Of a stretch of 32,748 bases of DNA, positions 8,407 through 16,744 are shown one piece after another. The notes below the pieces were generated by a model. The model was given only the letters and a program-made list of their open reading frames with translations, had not been told where the DNA came from and ran no database searches. Position 1 is the stretch's first letter; every line of letters starts with the position of its first letter. The position numbers and the translations under genes are program-made. Origin of the DNA: an uncultured Veillonella sp. (lineage in GTDB: Bacteria > Bacillota > Negativicutes > Veillonellales > Veillonellaceae); the NCBI RefSeq assembly GCF_900545205.1, contig NZ_UQYC01000011.1, positions 1 to 32,748 on the forward strand. Direction: 5' to 3'.

Positions 8407-9006
8407 ATGACAAGTGAACAGGAATGGGAACAGGTTTTACAAATAAAGACAGCAGGCCGCGATGATAGTCGGTCTGATACGGAGCATCATCCTTACGAGC
8501 CGACGGATTATTGTGTGCTAGAGCGCTTGGCAAATAGCGGTCATATTCGCAAGAAAAATACCCTCATCGACTATGGCAGTGGCAAGGGTCGTGTCAGCAT
8601 TTTTATGGCGTACCAAACAGGTTGTCATTCTATCGGCATTGAATACGATGAACGACTCTATGAAAGGGCTCTTATCAATGGTGAAAGCCCAGCTGCTCGC
8701 AATCGTGTAAGCTTTGTGCATGGTGATGCGGCGCTTTATGAATTGCCAGACCAAGCAGATCGTTGCTTTTTCTTTAATCCCTTTGCACTCCATACGATTA
8801 AGCGGGTCTTAGGAAATATCTTTGATTCCTTATACCATCGGCCGCGAGAGATTAAGCTGTTTTTCTACTATGTCAACGAAGAGGTAGAAAACTTCTTGAA
8901 TAACCATGTGCGATTGGAACAAGAAAAACTCATTGATTGTAGTGATCTCTTTGAAGAACGTGATATAAAAGAACGAATTTTAGTGTATTCTGTTAACTTG
9001 TTTTAG
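8407..9006 (+). CDS. Class I SAM-dependent methyltransferase, substrate unknown
   Basis: This 199-aa cytoplasmic protein has a Rossmann methyltransferase core. Motif I is LIDYGSGKGRV (D55, G57, G59), an acidic loop follows with GIEYDE (E79, D81), and FFFNPF at 121-126 is in the motif IV position. A YEPTDY segment at 30-35 precedes the core. The NPF signature is seen in N-methylating and some protein/RNA enzymes, but the substrate cannot be told. The ribosome site is weak (AGGA, 8394-8397). The final codons run into a 23-bp tandem repeat, so the C-terminal residues and stop may have been remodelled by repeat expansion. Confidence 0.75.
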   Translation: MTSEQEWEQVLQIKTAGRDDSRSDTEHHPYEPTDYCVLERLANSGHIRKKNTLIDYGSGKGRVSIFMAYQTGCHSIGIEYDERLYERALINGESPAARNRVSFVHGDAALYELPDQADRCFFFNPFALHTIKRVLGNIFDSLYHRPREIKLFFYYVNEEVENFLNNHVRLEQEKLIDCSDLFEERDIKERILVYSVNLF

Positions 9007-9060
9007 TATATTCTGTCAGCTTATTTTAATGTATTCATTCTATTTATTTTAGTATGTAAG
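8978..9060 (+). repeat. Imperfect 23-bp tandem repeat across the methyltransferase stop
   Basis: Three full units (8978-9000, 9001-9023, 9024-9046) and a partial fourth (9047-9060) each begin TTTTA(G/A)T and share a following TATTC core. The first unit encodes the end of the methyltransferase and its stop codon lies in the second. The 23-bp period is not a multiple of three, so gain or loss of a unit would alter the C-terminus. Confidence 0.75.
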
Positions 9061-9139
9061 AAACCTCAATGTTGAAGGCTTGTTTTAGTGGTTCTAAATT
9101 TGTACGACTAGGACATCATTCAATTTGAGGTTTTATTCT
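9061..9139 (+). terminator. Probable terminator with a long apical loop, downstream of the methyltransferase
   Basis: AAACCTCAA (9061-9069) pairs with TTGAGGTTT (9125-9133), and TTGAA (9072-9076) pairs with TTCAA (9119-9123) further in. That leaves about 42 nt in the loop. A T-rich tail follows. The loop is unusually large for an intrinsic terminator, so it could instead be the scar of a lost element. Confidence 0.4.
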
Positions 9140-9189
9140 ATTTTTAAGGAACTTTCACCTAGATTATTAAGGAAAAAGCAGATAAATTC

Positions 9190-9198
9190 TGATATAAT
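9190..9198 (+). promoter_or_regulatory. Extended -10 promoter for the lysine-rich protein gene
   Basis: TGA-TATAAT at 9190-9198 is an extended -10 with a perfect hexamer; the -35 position is weak. It would give a leader of about 100 nt before the GTG at 9307. Apart from this and the repeats and hairpin listed separately, I see nothing in the gap 9007-9306. Confidence 0.5.
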
Positions 9199-9306
9199 AA
9201 TATATTAGAGATTATAAAATCAAATTATTTTTTATGGTTCTATACATTGATTCGTATGCACTAAGTTAGTGGATAGGGCTGAGTGTATTGAAGACTGGAG
9301 GTACCC

Positions 9307-10428
9307 GTGGAAATCATCGATACAGCATTGATTGAACGTATTCGCAAGGCCTTAATTAAACGTTATGATCGAGATCAACAGATCCAACAAATGATAGAAG
9401 AAATCGGTGCCGAAGAGGGACTCAATGAGTCTGAATTGGCTATCGTTTACCAAGCTTATTTAGAGGTTAAGGAACGCGTTTACTACACATCCTCTCTCGT
9501 AGATTTGTGGAATCAAATTGAAGAGGTTCAAAAACGAATGTCCATGTTGCATACCTATGATTCTCTTGAAGAGGATTTATTTGGTAATGTGTTAGGCGAC
9601 AATCAAGAGGATATTATCATTGCTGATAAATCGTATCTTGGTAAGGGTGCTAGCCATAATAACGATGTGTACGCTATGGAACAGGTTCAATTGTCCGATA
9701 TTCCTGCACAGCACGATTCTACAGTGGGCATGAACCATATTAAATTGAATGAATTACATTCTATGGGTGGTCTTTTTACAGGTTCTGGTGAAAGCCCAAA
9801 ACAAGAGATGTCTGACCTTGATGAAGCACTTGTAGAACATATGGATGTCAATCCACTAGATGGCGTTGAAAGTTTAGAAGTCTATCACTTGGATGAAGAC
9901 AATAAACATAAATCCTTAAATGATAAATTCGATGATGATATGGATGAGGACGAAGAGGATTTGTCTTCCATAGATCCGTATACAGCAGTAAATGCTTTGT
10001 TATTTGGCAAAGCTGGTTTAGATTCAGATAAAGCCAATAAAAAGATGGAAAAGCTTCTTAAAAAGCAATTGAAACGCGTAGATGATGAATGGGCGCGTAT
10101 CAATGGGACTGATGAAAAGTCTAAAAAATCTAAGGACCATAAAAAATCCAAAGACGAAAAGAAATCTAAAGAAGGCAAAAAATCTAAGGATGACAACAAG
10201 TCTAAAGAGGATAAAAAGGACAAAAAACATAAAAAGTCCAAGGAAGATAAACATTCTAAGTCTGAAGATAAATTAAAGAAAAAGAAAGACAAGGCTGAAA
10301 AGAAGCTTAAAGTCTTAAATGACAAGTTAAAAACAGTCTTTTTAGCTGATACTTTCAGTAAAAAAGATAAGAAAAAAGACAAGAAAAAGGATAAAAAATC
10401 CAAAAAGGATGGATCCGAAAAAAAGTAG
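9307..10428 (+). CDS. Unknown acidic/lysine-rich protein; frame ends at a slippery A tract
   Basis: I do not recognise this 373-aa protein. Residues 1-90 look helical and well ordered. The middle (about 90-235) is polar, with a strongly acidic stretch of Asp and Glu near 195-222. From about 270 on, the chain is low-complexity K/S/D/E with repeated KKSKxx hexads, then KKKDKKK runs. There is no signal peptide or membrane segment. The start is GTG, with GGAGG at 9297-9301 five bases upstream. The last codons are GAA AAA AAG TAG: a dnaX-type A-AAA-AAG heptamer immediately before the stop. The -1 frame is open beyond it (next entry). The basic tail may bind nucleic acid or anionic polymers; that is inference only. 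Confidence 0.8.
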   Translation: MEIIDTALIERIRKALIKRYDRDQQIQQMIEEIGAEEGLNESELAIVYQAYLEVKERVYYTSSLVDLWNQIEEVQKRMSMLHTYDSLEEDLFGNVLGDNQEDIIIADKSYLGKGASHNNDVYAMEQVQLSDIPAQHDSTVGMNHIKLNELHSMGGLFTGSGESPKQEMSDLDEALVEHMDVNPLDGVESLEVYHLDEDNKHKSLNDKFDDDMDEDEEDLSSIDPYTAVNALLFGKAGLDSDKANKKMEKLLKKQLKRVDDEWARINGTDEKSKKSKDHKKSKDEKKSKEGKKSKDDNKSKEDKKDKKHKKSKEDKHSKSEDKLKKKKDKAEKKLKVLNDKLKTVFLADTFSKKDKKKDKKKDKKSKKDGSEKK

Positions 10429-10580
10429 AAACGATAGTTTCCGTATGGAATAGTAAGGCCTCTAAGAAGGCTAAGGAGAGTACTAGTGCTGAGAAATCAG
10501 CCAGTACTGGGACTATCGACCGCGGATGCGGTAAATGCAAGCGATGTAAGGGACCTAAATGTAAGAAATATCCAACATAA
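10418..10580 (+). other. -1 frame continuation of the lysine-rich protein with a Cys-rich tail
   Basis: After the A7-G tract (10418-10425), the -1 frame reads from GTA at 10425 to TAA at 10578-10580, adding 51 residues. The extension continues the K/S/A-rich composition (SKASKKAKEST) and ends in a compact cysteine motif, CGKCKRCKGPKC, followed by KKYPT. A ribosome slipping one base back on A-AAA-AAG, or a strain with eight A instead of seven, would make a 424-aa product. An AAAAGGA sequence (10403-10409) lies 9 nt upstream of the heptamer, where dnaX has its stimulatory SD-like element. A 5-bp hairpin (GAAAC-GATA-GTTTC, 10428-10441) follows. A sequencing indel in the A run is also possible. 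Confidence 0.55.
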
Positions 10581-10636
10581 TTACAGTTAGGTAATAGAGT
10601 AGTTACGTTATATGAACGAACAGTTAGGGGTTAATG

Positions 10637-12613
10637 ATGAACCGATGGCAACGATTATTTGAAGGCATAAAGACAGAGATTAAGGTATTTATCTTCTTTT
10701 CTGCCTTGTTGACTGCATTTAGAATCGTGTTTCTTGCAGTATTCCAATCACAGCTAGCATCTGTGACGATGGAAAATATCCTTACGTCCTTATGGCTAGG
10801 CTTTAGATTGAGTCTCAAGACCGTTGGTTCTTTGTGTTTATTGGGTTTCTTAGGAGGCACATTGGTGAATACCTTTGTACCAAAATGGCCATCCTTGCGC
10901 ATTAAACAGGTTATCTATTCTATTGCAACGGTACTGTTAACATTCTTATTCTTGGGGCGCATTCCGTTCTATAAGATTTTTAACTCCTCCTATAATGCGA
11001 TGCTCATTAATGGTAAAAACGATGATATCGGCGCCATTATCAATACAGCCATCAATGAATATAATGCGTTGATGTACATCGTAGGCGCTGTTGTGTTGAG
11101 TGCTGCCCTTTGTTGGTTCCTCGTTCGTTTCTTGGCGTGGGGTACAAAGAAATATAGCGATTACGCTAATACTCAACTAGTTTGTACTACGTGGTATCCT
11201 AAGACGAAGAAAACGCAATGGATTACAGGCATTGGATTGACTGTAGTTATTGGCGTACTAGGACTATTCTTTAGATTTGGTGGTGCTTTTAACTATACAA
11301 ATTCCATCAACTGGGAAAGTGCGGCGCGCCTCAGTTCTAATCTGTTAAACGAGACCATTCTTGATGATGTGCAGGCTCTCTATCGCGTTAAAAGCATCGC
11401 AAAGCGTGCAGATGAACTTGAGGTCATCAATTTAACACCTCAAGAATTGAGTGAAAAAATTAGTGCCATCGGCGGTAAGTTTAACGGTAAGGATTTTGAT
11501 GGTTCTTTCACAAGAACGATTACAACCCAACGTTTAGCAGAGCAACCGCAATCTATTAACATCGTTCTCGGTGAATCCTATGGTTTATGGCCATTCCTTG
11601 CTGAATATAACGAACCTGGTGCGTACCTCGTTGAACAAGGTCGTAAATATGCTGCCAGTCCTCAAGCGATGAGTACACAGCTAGCACTTGCCCAAGGTAC
11701 AGGTACGATGCCTGCTATCAACGGTTTATTGACTGGTATGCCTGATACAGGTTTATATCCTAACTATGAAGGTGAAAGTTTCAAACAACCATATGGCTTA
11801 GGCATTGGTTCTGTTATGAAAAAACTAGGTTATAAAACAGTATTCTGGTACGGCGGCTTTAGTACATGGCAAAATGTGAAGAATTTTGCCTTGTCTCAAG
11901 GGTTTGATGAATTCCATGATGCGTCCGAAATGCCAAGTGATGAAAGCAATGCGTGGGGCGTAGCGGATAAGGATATGTTTAAAGCCATTTCCTCGTACAT
12001 GGATCAACATAGAGGGGAAAAAATCCTCAACGTAATTATGACTACATCTAATCATCCTCCATATAGCGTTAACGTCGCTAAAGAAGGGTATGATGTGAAC
12101 AAGGTAAAAGGTCATTTGCCTGATACAATCGCTGAAACCGATAAACAATTGAACGAAATGGGTCATATTTGGTATGCAGACCATGTAATGGGCCAGTTTA
12201 TCGCCAGTGAAGAAAAAGCAGATCCATCGGCGCTCTTCGTTATCACTGGGGACCATAGCGAACGCTTTACCTTTGCTCGCGAAGTAAGTCCTAATGTGGC
12301 ATCTACCATTCCAATTATCTTCTATGGTCGAGGCATTCATAAAGACTGGCTTGCTCCTAATGCGTTCGGCATGAGCATTCAAATCATTCCAACCTTGGCA
12401 GAACTTGTAGGTCGCCCTGGTCAAACCTATGAAGCAATGGTACCAAGCCTGTTTACACAAGAGAAATTTGTCTTTAACCATAGACTCTATCTAGATAACA
12501 ATGGAAAACTTATGGAACAAGGCACAAACATGCCTCAAGCCTATGGTAAGGTAATTAAAGACATGCGCGAACTTGCGGCATGGCGTATTAAACATGGGGA
12601 TGTCATCCAATAA
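10637..12613 (+). CDS. LtaS/OpgB-like phosphoglycerol or phosphoethanolamine transferase (first paralogue)
   Basis: This 658-aa membrane-anchored enzyme belongs to the alkaline phosphatase superfamily (sulfatase fold, LTA synthase type). About five N-terminal membrane segments (to about residue 215) carry an extracytoplasmic catalytic domain. Visible features are the metal-binding LGESYG (E313), the likely nucleophile T357 in GTGTMPA, the FWYGGFSTW block and the metal site TGDHS (D539, H540). Such enzymes transfer phosphoglycerol or phosphoethanolamine to lipid A/LPS, glucans or teichoic polymers. In a diderm, LPS or periplasmic glycan is the likely acceptor. The second of two adjacent ATGs was chosen because AGGGG (10626-10630) is then 6 nt away. 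Confidence 0.85.
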   Translation: MNRWQRLFEGIKTEIKVFIFFSALLTAFRIVFLAVFQSQLASVTMENILTSLWLGFRLSLKTVGSLCLLGFLGGTLVNTFVPKWPSLRIKQVIYSIATVLLTFLFLGRIPFYKIFNSSYNAMLINGKNDDIGAIINTAINEYNALMYIVGAVVLSAALCWFLVRFLAWGTKKYSDYANTQLVCTTWYPKTKKTQWITGIGLTVVIGVLGLFFRFGGAFNYTNSINWESAARLSSNLLNETILDDVQALYRVKSIAKRADELEVINLTPQELSEKISAIGGKFNGKDFDGSFTRTITTQRLAEQPQSINIVLGESYGLWPFLAEYNEPGAYLVEQGRKYAASPQAMSTQLALAQGTGTMPAINGLLTGMPDTGLYPNYEGESFKQPYGLGIGSVMKKLGYKTVFWYGGFSTWQNVKNFALSQGFDEFHDASEMPSDESNAWGVADKDMFKAISSYMDQHRGEKILNVIMTTSNHPPYSVNVAKEGYDVNKVKGHLPDTIAETDKQLNEMGHIWYADHVMGQFIASEEKADPSALFVITGDHSERFTFAREVSPNVASTIPIIFYGRGIHKDWLAPNAFGMSIQIIPTLAELVGRPGQTYEAMVPSLFTQEKFVFNHRLYLDNNGKLMEQGTNMPQAYGKVIKDMRELAAWRIKHGDVIQ

Positions 12614-12669
12614 AAACTACACATTTTTATGTATTAAATGTAATTGATTTATAAGCTAAAGGATTATCT

Positions 12670-13425
12670 ATGAGTACTGTGACGGCTATTATCTTAGCGC
12701 GCAATGAAGAACAACATATTGTAGATTGTATTAAAAGTATTCAATTTGCTGATGAAATATTAGTTATCGATGATGGAAGTACAGATCAAACGGTACCTCT
12801 TGCTACTAACTTGGGGGCTAAAGTTATACCACATCCTCTGAATGGAGATTGGTCACAACAACGGAGATTTGGTATATCTCAAGCGCATTCTGAATGGATT
12901 CTATTTATAGATTCGGATGAGCGTGTATCTCCTCAATTAGCAAAATCAATTCAAGAATCTATTAAAGGAGAGCCAAAGGCTTATTGGCTACGAAGATATA
13001 ATTTATTCCATCACAATCCAGCTACTCATGGTGTGGTGAGACCTGATAAGGTTTTGAGATTAATGCCTCGAGAGGGAGCCACTGTAGAAGGTGCTGTTCA
13101 TGAAGCCTTTATCAGTCCGTATCCACAAGATACATTAGAAGGCAAATTGTATCATTATACTTATGATAACTGGCATCAGTTCTTTGAAAAGTTCAATAAA
13201 TATACTACAGCAGCGGCCAACAAGTACAAGGAACAAGGGAAATCTTGTAGTTTTTTAGGGGATATTATATTGCGTCCAACATGGGCATTTTTTAAGATAT
13301 ATATTTTGCAAGGTGGCATATTAGATGGAAAAATAGGTTTTCTATTATCTATCTACCATATGATGTATACCATGACGAAATATGTAAAATTATATTATTT
13401 AAACAAATCTAATGGGCAATTATAA
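12670..13425 (+). CDS. Family 2 glycosyltransferase, WaaE/KdtX-like (LPS core)
   Basis: This 251-aa cytoplasmic inverting glycosyltransferase has a GT-A fold. The N-terminal TAIILARNEEQHI strand, DDGSTD (nucleotide-sugar binding) and DSDERV (the metal-binding DxD equivalent) are all visible. The short length and the ILARNEE opening followed by FADEILVIDDGS resemble the WaaE/KdtX branch, which adds glucose to the inner-core heptose of LPS. An AAAGG ribosome site lies just upstream. It sits between two LtaS-like genes, which fits assembly and decoration of a lipooligosaccharide core. The donor and acceptor sugars cannot be read from sequence. Confidence 0.85.
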   Translation: MSTVTAIILARNEEQHIVDCIKSIQFADEILVIDDGSTDQTVPLATNLGAKVIPHPLNGDWSQQRRFGISQAHSEWILFIDSDERVSPQLAKSIQESIKGEPKAYWLRRYNLFHHNPATHGVVRPDKVLRLMPREGATVEGAVHEAFISPYPQDTLEGKLYHYTYDNWHQFFEKFNKYTTAAANKYKEQGKSCSFLGDIILRPTWAFFKIYILQGGILDGKIGFLLSIYHMMYTMTKYVKLYYLNKSNGQL

Positions 13426-13491
13426 TCAGTAATTTAGTATAGTAGATTGCTATGGGGAATTATTGTTCTTGACGTAGATATGGAAGTATGA

Positions 13492-15513
13492 ATGAGTGAA
13501 CAATTTTTTCTATCCCTACAACAAAATATAAAACTAATGCTTTGGGCTCCTATATTGAGCACCATCTTTCGAATCATATTTATGATCGTTTATAATCCTT
13601 ACCCCACATGGAAGGGACGTTGGAAATCTGTAGTAGGTTCATTGCGTTACGGCTTCTGGTGGGGCATGGATTTTGATGCTTATGTATTCTTACTACCCTT
13701 AGTATTGGTGACGCTCCCTGCATTATTATTTGATGGTTATCATCAAATAGAAGATGCTATACGATTGGTAGGATTAACCATTTATTCCTGTGTATTATAT
13801 GCAGCCTTTGCAGGAAAAATGATTTTCTACAAGCATTTCCATGATACCTACAATTACATGGTTCATTATTTTAATAATGCAGAGAAGCATAATTTAATTG
13901 ATGTATTCTTTAATCAAGATCGAGGTATTCTCGTCATCTTAGGATTGATTCCTATTACGTTTATATCCTGGTACATGGGAGATTTCTTCTTATCCTTGCC
14001 ATCTATACCTTATCTATCTATTGAAGGAATTTGGCCTACTGTAGCTTGGAATATAGGTCTTGTGGCTGCCTCCGTTTTGGGGTTTTATTGGTTCCGCTAT
14101 GGTGGAACCTTATCTCATGATGATAAACCAGAATGGGATACGATTCCTACAGTGGTAAAAGAGGATATATTCTTTGCTCGTGCTACAGTGCCAGATCTAT
14201 GTGCCTTAGAAACGGTGCTAAAACATCCACTTCGTGATGAATATACCGCATCCAGTGAGGACATTGATGACGCGATTCACCGTATTGTTCCTAAGGAATA
14301 TAAAGATTCTTGGCAGGATTTGAATACACCGCTTCATGCATTTAAGCGCGTTGCATCAGGTCCTCGTATTGATAAACCACAACATATATTCTTTATTGTT
14401 GGTGAAAGTATCCCACAATGGTCTCTTGATAAACCTTATAAGGAACTTAATATATGTCCTGGTTTATGGGATTTTAAAGATAATCCACATACGGCGCAAG
14501 TGCCTAATTTCTTGCCTGCCGGTAATGTATCTCGTCCATCCATTGTGAGCCTGTTATCTGGTGTTTATGATGCGGGTATGGAAATCAATGAACGAGAAGC
14601 CTTCTGGCATGAATCATTGCCGACCTCTTTGGCATCTCAAATGAAGCGTTTAGGTTATGATACGATTTATTGGTATGGTGGCAATGCATCGTATGGTAAC
14701 TTTAATCACTTTGGTAAGGCTCAAGGCTTTGACCGTGTGGAAAGTGCTTCTGTGTTCTGTGGCCCTGATGCACCTAAAACATGGGTAGGCGTCTATGATC
14801 ATGTATTTTTAGAACATATAGAACAAGAAATAAAATCCTTAGAACATCCTACATTCCATTTTATTTACACTACATCCAATCATGGACCTTATAAAATGGA
14901 GGATTCCTTATTAGATTATGATCCTGAACAGGTGATGCCAAACCTTGGAGATGATTTAAAATCCAATAAGAAACGCAATAAGGAATTGGCTACCTATCGC
15001 TATAGTGATAAGGCGATTTTTAACTTTGTTAATGCTATGAAAGAGGCTTTTCCTGATAGTTTATTCGTTGTCACCGGTGACCACTCGAATCTATTCGGGT
15101 CTTTGAATAATACATCCTTAATTCAACGGGATTATACATTGCGCGACACATTCTGTACCGTAGGATTATTGCAACACCCTGCTTTCACTAAGGACAGTAT
15201 TACAGCGCCTATTGGCACGCATATGAGCCTCATGCCTACAATCATTGAAGCCATTGCACCAAAGGGTTTTGAATATTACTCTATTGTACCGTCCTTGTTT
15301 GATGAGCAGCCAGAAACTTTAGTCACACCGTACCAATGGATTACGCCTCATATGATGGGCGATGTTCGTATGGATTATGGTGAAAGCAACATACCGTCTT
15401 ATAAACCGGTTGAGCCAATTCGCCCTATTGATAATCATGGGGACGATGCGCGCGATTGGACAATGTTGACCATGTGGCTTATTAATCATGAGGACAGCAT
15501 GAATAAGTCATAG
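13492..15513 (+). CDS. LtaS/OpgB-like transferase (second paralogue, Ser at the nucleophile position)
   Basis: This 673-aa protein has the same architecture as the gene at 10637: about five membrane segments in the first 210 residues, then a sulfatase-fold catalytic domain. Metal and catalytic positions are visible as VGESIP (E305), VSRPSI, YWYGGNASYGNF and TGDHSN (D530, H531). Where the first paralogue has GTGTMPA, this one has GNVSRPS, so the likely nucleophile is Ser347 instead of Thr. Both residues occur in the superfamily, so it may be active with a different substrate. GGAAG (13482-13486) is the ribosome site. It shares the core locus with the first paralogue. Confidence 0.83.
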   Translation: MSEQFFLSLQQNIKLMLWAPILSTIFRIIFMIVYNPYPTWKGRWKSVVGSLRYGFWWGMDFDAYVFLLPLVLVTLPALLFDGYHQIEDAIRLVGLTIYSCVLYAAFAGKMIFYKHFHDTYNYMVHYFNNAEKHNLIDVFFNQDRGILVILGLIPITFISWYMGDFFLSLPSIPYLSIEGIWPTVAWNIGLVAASVLGFYWFRYGGTLSHDDKPEWDTIPTVVKEDIFFARATVPDLCALETVLKHPLRDEYTASSEDIDDAIHRIVPKEYKDSWQDLNTPLHAFKRVASGPRIDKPQHIFFIVGESIPQWSLDKPYKELNICPGLWDFKDNPHTAQVPNFLPAGNVSRPSIVSLLSGVYDAGMEINEREAFWHESLPTSLASQMKRLGYDTIYWYGGNASYGNFNHFGKAQGFDRVESASVFCGPDAPKTWVGVYDHVFLEHIEQEIKSLEHPTFHFIYTTSNHGPYKMEDSLLDYDPEQVMPNLGDDLKSNKKRNKELATYRYSDKAIFNFVNAMKEAFPDSLFVVTGDHSNLFGSLNNTSLIQRDYTLRDTFCTVGLLQHPAFTKDSITAPIGTHMSLMPTIIEAIAPKGFEYYSIVPSLFDEQPETLVTPYQWITPHMMGDVRMDYGESNIPSYKPVEPIRPIDNHGDDARDWTMLTMWLINHEDSMNKS

Positions 15514-15532
15514 TATAATTAAATGATAATAG

Positions 15533-15576
15533 TCTATTGATGTATATGTAATCAGTATTTCGTATACATCAATAGA
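15533..15576. other. Perfect 14-bp stem-loop in an intergenic leader
   Basis: TCTATTGATGTATA (15533-15546) pairs perfectly with 15563-15576 around a 16-nt loop. No T-run follows, so it is not a standard terminator. It lies between the second LtaS-like gene and the GT4 gene, 43 nt before the latter's ATG. Confidence 0.6.
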
Positions 15577-15619
15577 TGTTACTAAATGTGTATTGATATG
15601 TGTATGATAGGAGGAACCT

Positions 15620-16705
15620 ATGTCTATAATCAATGTTGTAGGCGCCAAAATTTGGGGTGGCGGTGAACAATATGTATATGATATTTGTAAGCAATTACAA
15701 CAACGACATAGGACTGCGTACATCTTAGTGGACCAATCGAATGAAGATATGCAATCTCGGTATGCTCAAGTGGGCCATGTGATGACTGCCAATCTCTATA
15801 CCTTGAAGGGTTTTCTATCTGTTAATGCGGTAGCTAAACAGATGAAAGAACAGGGGATTAATACAATTGTATGCCACTCTGGTAAATATATCTTATTCTG
15901 TATTGCTCTTAAGCAGTTAACAGGTGCTAAATTGGTGTTTATAAAGCATAATCTTGTACCTGGTAAAACAGATATATATCATAGATGGATCAATGCACAA
16001 GTAGATGCCTTTGTTTGTGTGTCTAAACTTGTTTATGACGATCTTATGACGCCTGCTATTAAGGATACTAGCAAATACCATGTTGTATATAATGGTATTG
16101 ATCCGAACCGATTCCAGTCCTTTTCAGATGCTGTTCCCATGAAATATAAGGTTAGAACCTTTGGCTATAGTGCGCGTATAACAGAACGGAAAGGTTTGTA
16201 TCTGATTTTAAGTGCTCTGGAACAGATTCATCAAAACAATCCCGATGTTCGATTGATTATATCGGGGGCTGGTACAGAGGATCAAATTAAGAAATTAAAA
16301 GATTATATACATGCACATCAAATGCATTCTTACGTTGAATTTATAGGCTTTACACGAGATATTGAAGGTTTATATAGATCCATAGATTGCTTACTATTGC
16401 CAACGATAACGCGTGAAGCCTTTGGTCTCGTTATTTGTGAGGCTATGTATTGCGGTGTACCAGTCATTACAAGTGGCTCTGGGGCTCAGCGAGAAATCAT
16501 AGACGATGGTGAATCTGGATTTATTGTAGATCCTTTGAACGAACACAGCTTACAACAAGCTATGGAACATGTGATGAGTGATGCTGTAGACTTGCCAAAT
16601 ATCATCACAAAGGCACGACAAGTTGTGGAACAGCGATTCATTATTAATCGTGTGGCAGATGAATTAGTTACGATTATAGATAATTTACACTCCACTGATA
16701 AGTAA
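15620..16705 (+). CDS. Family 4 glycosyltransferase
   Basis: This 361-aa retaining GT-B glycosyltransferase has an N-terminal acceptor domain with GAKIWGGGEQYVYD, a GFSARI-type hinge seen here as FGYSARITERKG, and a C-terminal donor domain. The donor domain has TREAFGLVICEAMYCGVPVI, the EX7E-type motif that contacts the nucleotide sugar. A strong AGGAGG ribosome site precedes the ATG. It lies in the envelope-core locus with a GT2 and a ligase, so it likely adds a sugar to the LPS/LOS core. The sugar is unknown. Confidence 0.88.
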   Translation: MSIINVVGAKIWGGGEQYVYDICKQLQQRHRTAYILVDQSNEDMQSRYAQVGHVMTANLYTLKGFLSVNAVAKQMKEQGINTIVCHSGKYILFCIALKQLTGAKLVFIKHNLVPGKTDIYHRWINAQVDAFVCVSKLVYDDLMTPAIKDTSKYHVVYNGIDPNRFQSFSDAVPMKYKVRTFGYSARITERKGLYLILSALEQIHQNNPDVRLIISGAGTEDQIKKLKDYIHAHQMHSYVEFIGFTRDIEGLYRSIDCLLLPTITREAFGLVICEAMYCGVPVITSGSGAQREIIDDGESGFIVDPLNEHSLQQAMEHVMSDAVDLPNIITKARQVVEQRFIINRVADELVTIIDNLHSTDK

Positions 16706-16744
16706 TGATAAGGTTTGGTAGTTTTTAGTGGATAGGAGTTTGAG

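Noticed and set aside
9885..10403. 172-codon minus-strand open frame rich in Ser, Leu and Phe
   Set aside because: It is the complement of the A-rich lysine repeat region; its composition is an artefact of the other strand.
10478..10509. AGTACT/GCTGA hairpin with GAAA loop as the frameshift stimulator
   Set aside because: It begins more than 50 nt after the slippery heptamer, too far for a classical stimulatory structure.
11825..12481. 218-codon minus-strand open frame
   Set aside because: It is antisense to the catalytic domain of the first LtaS-like gene, with no recognisable motifs.
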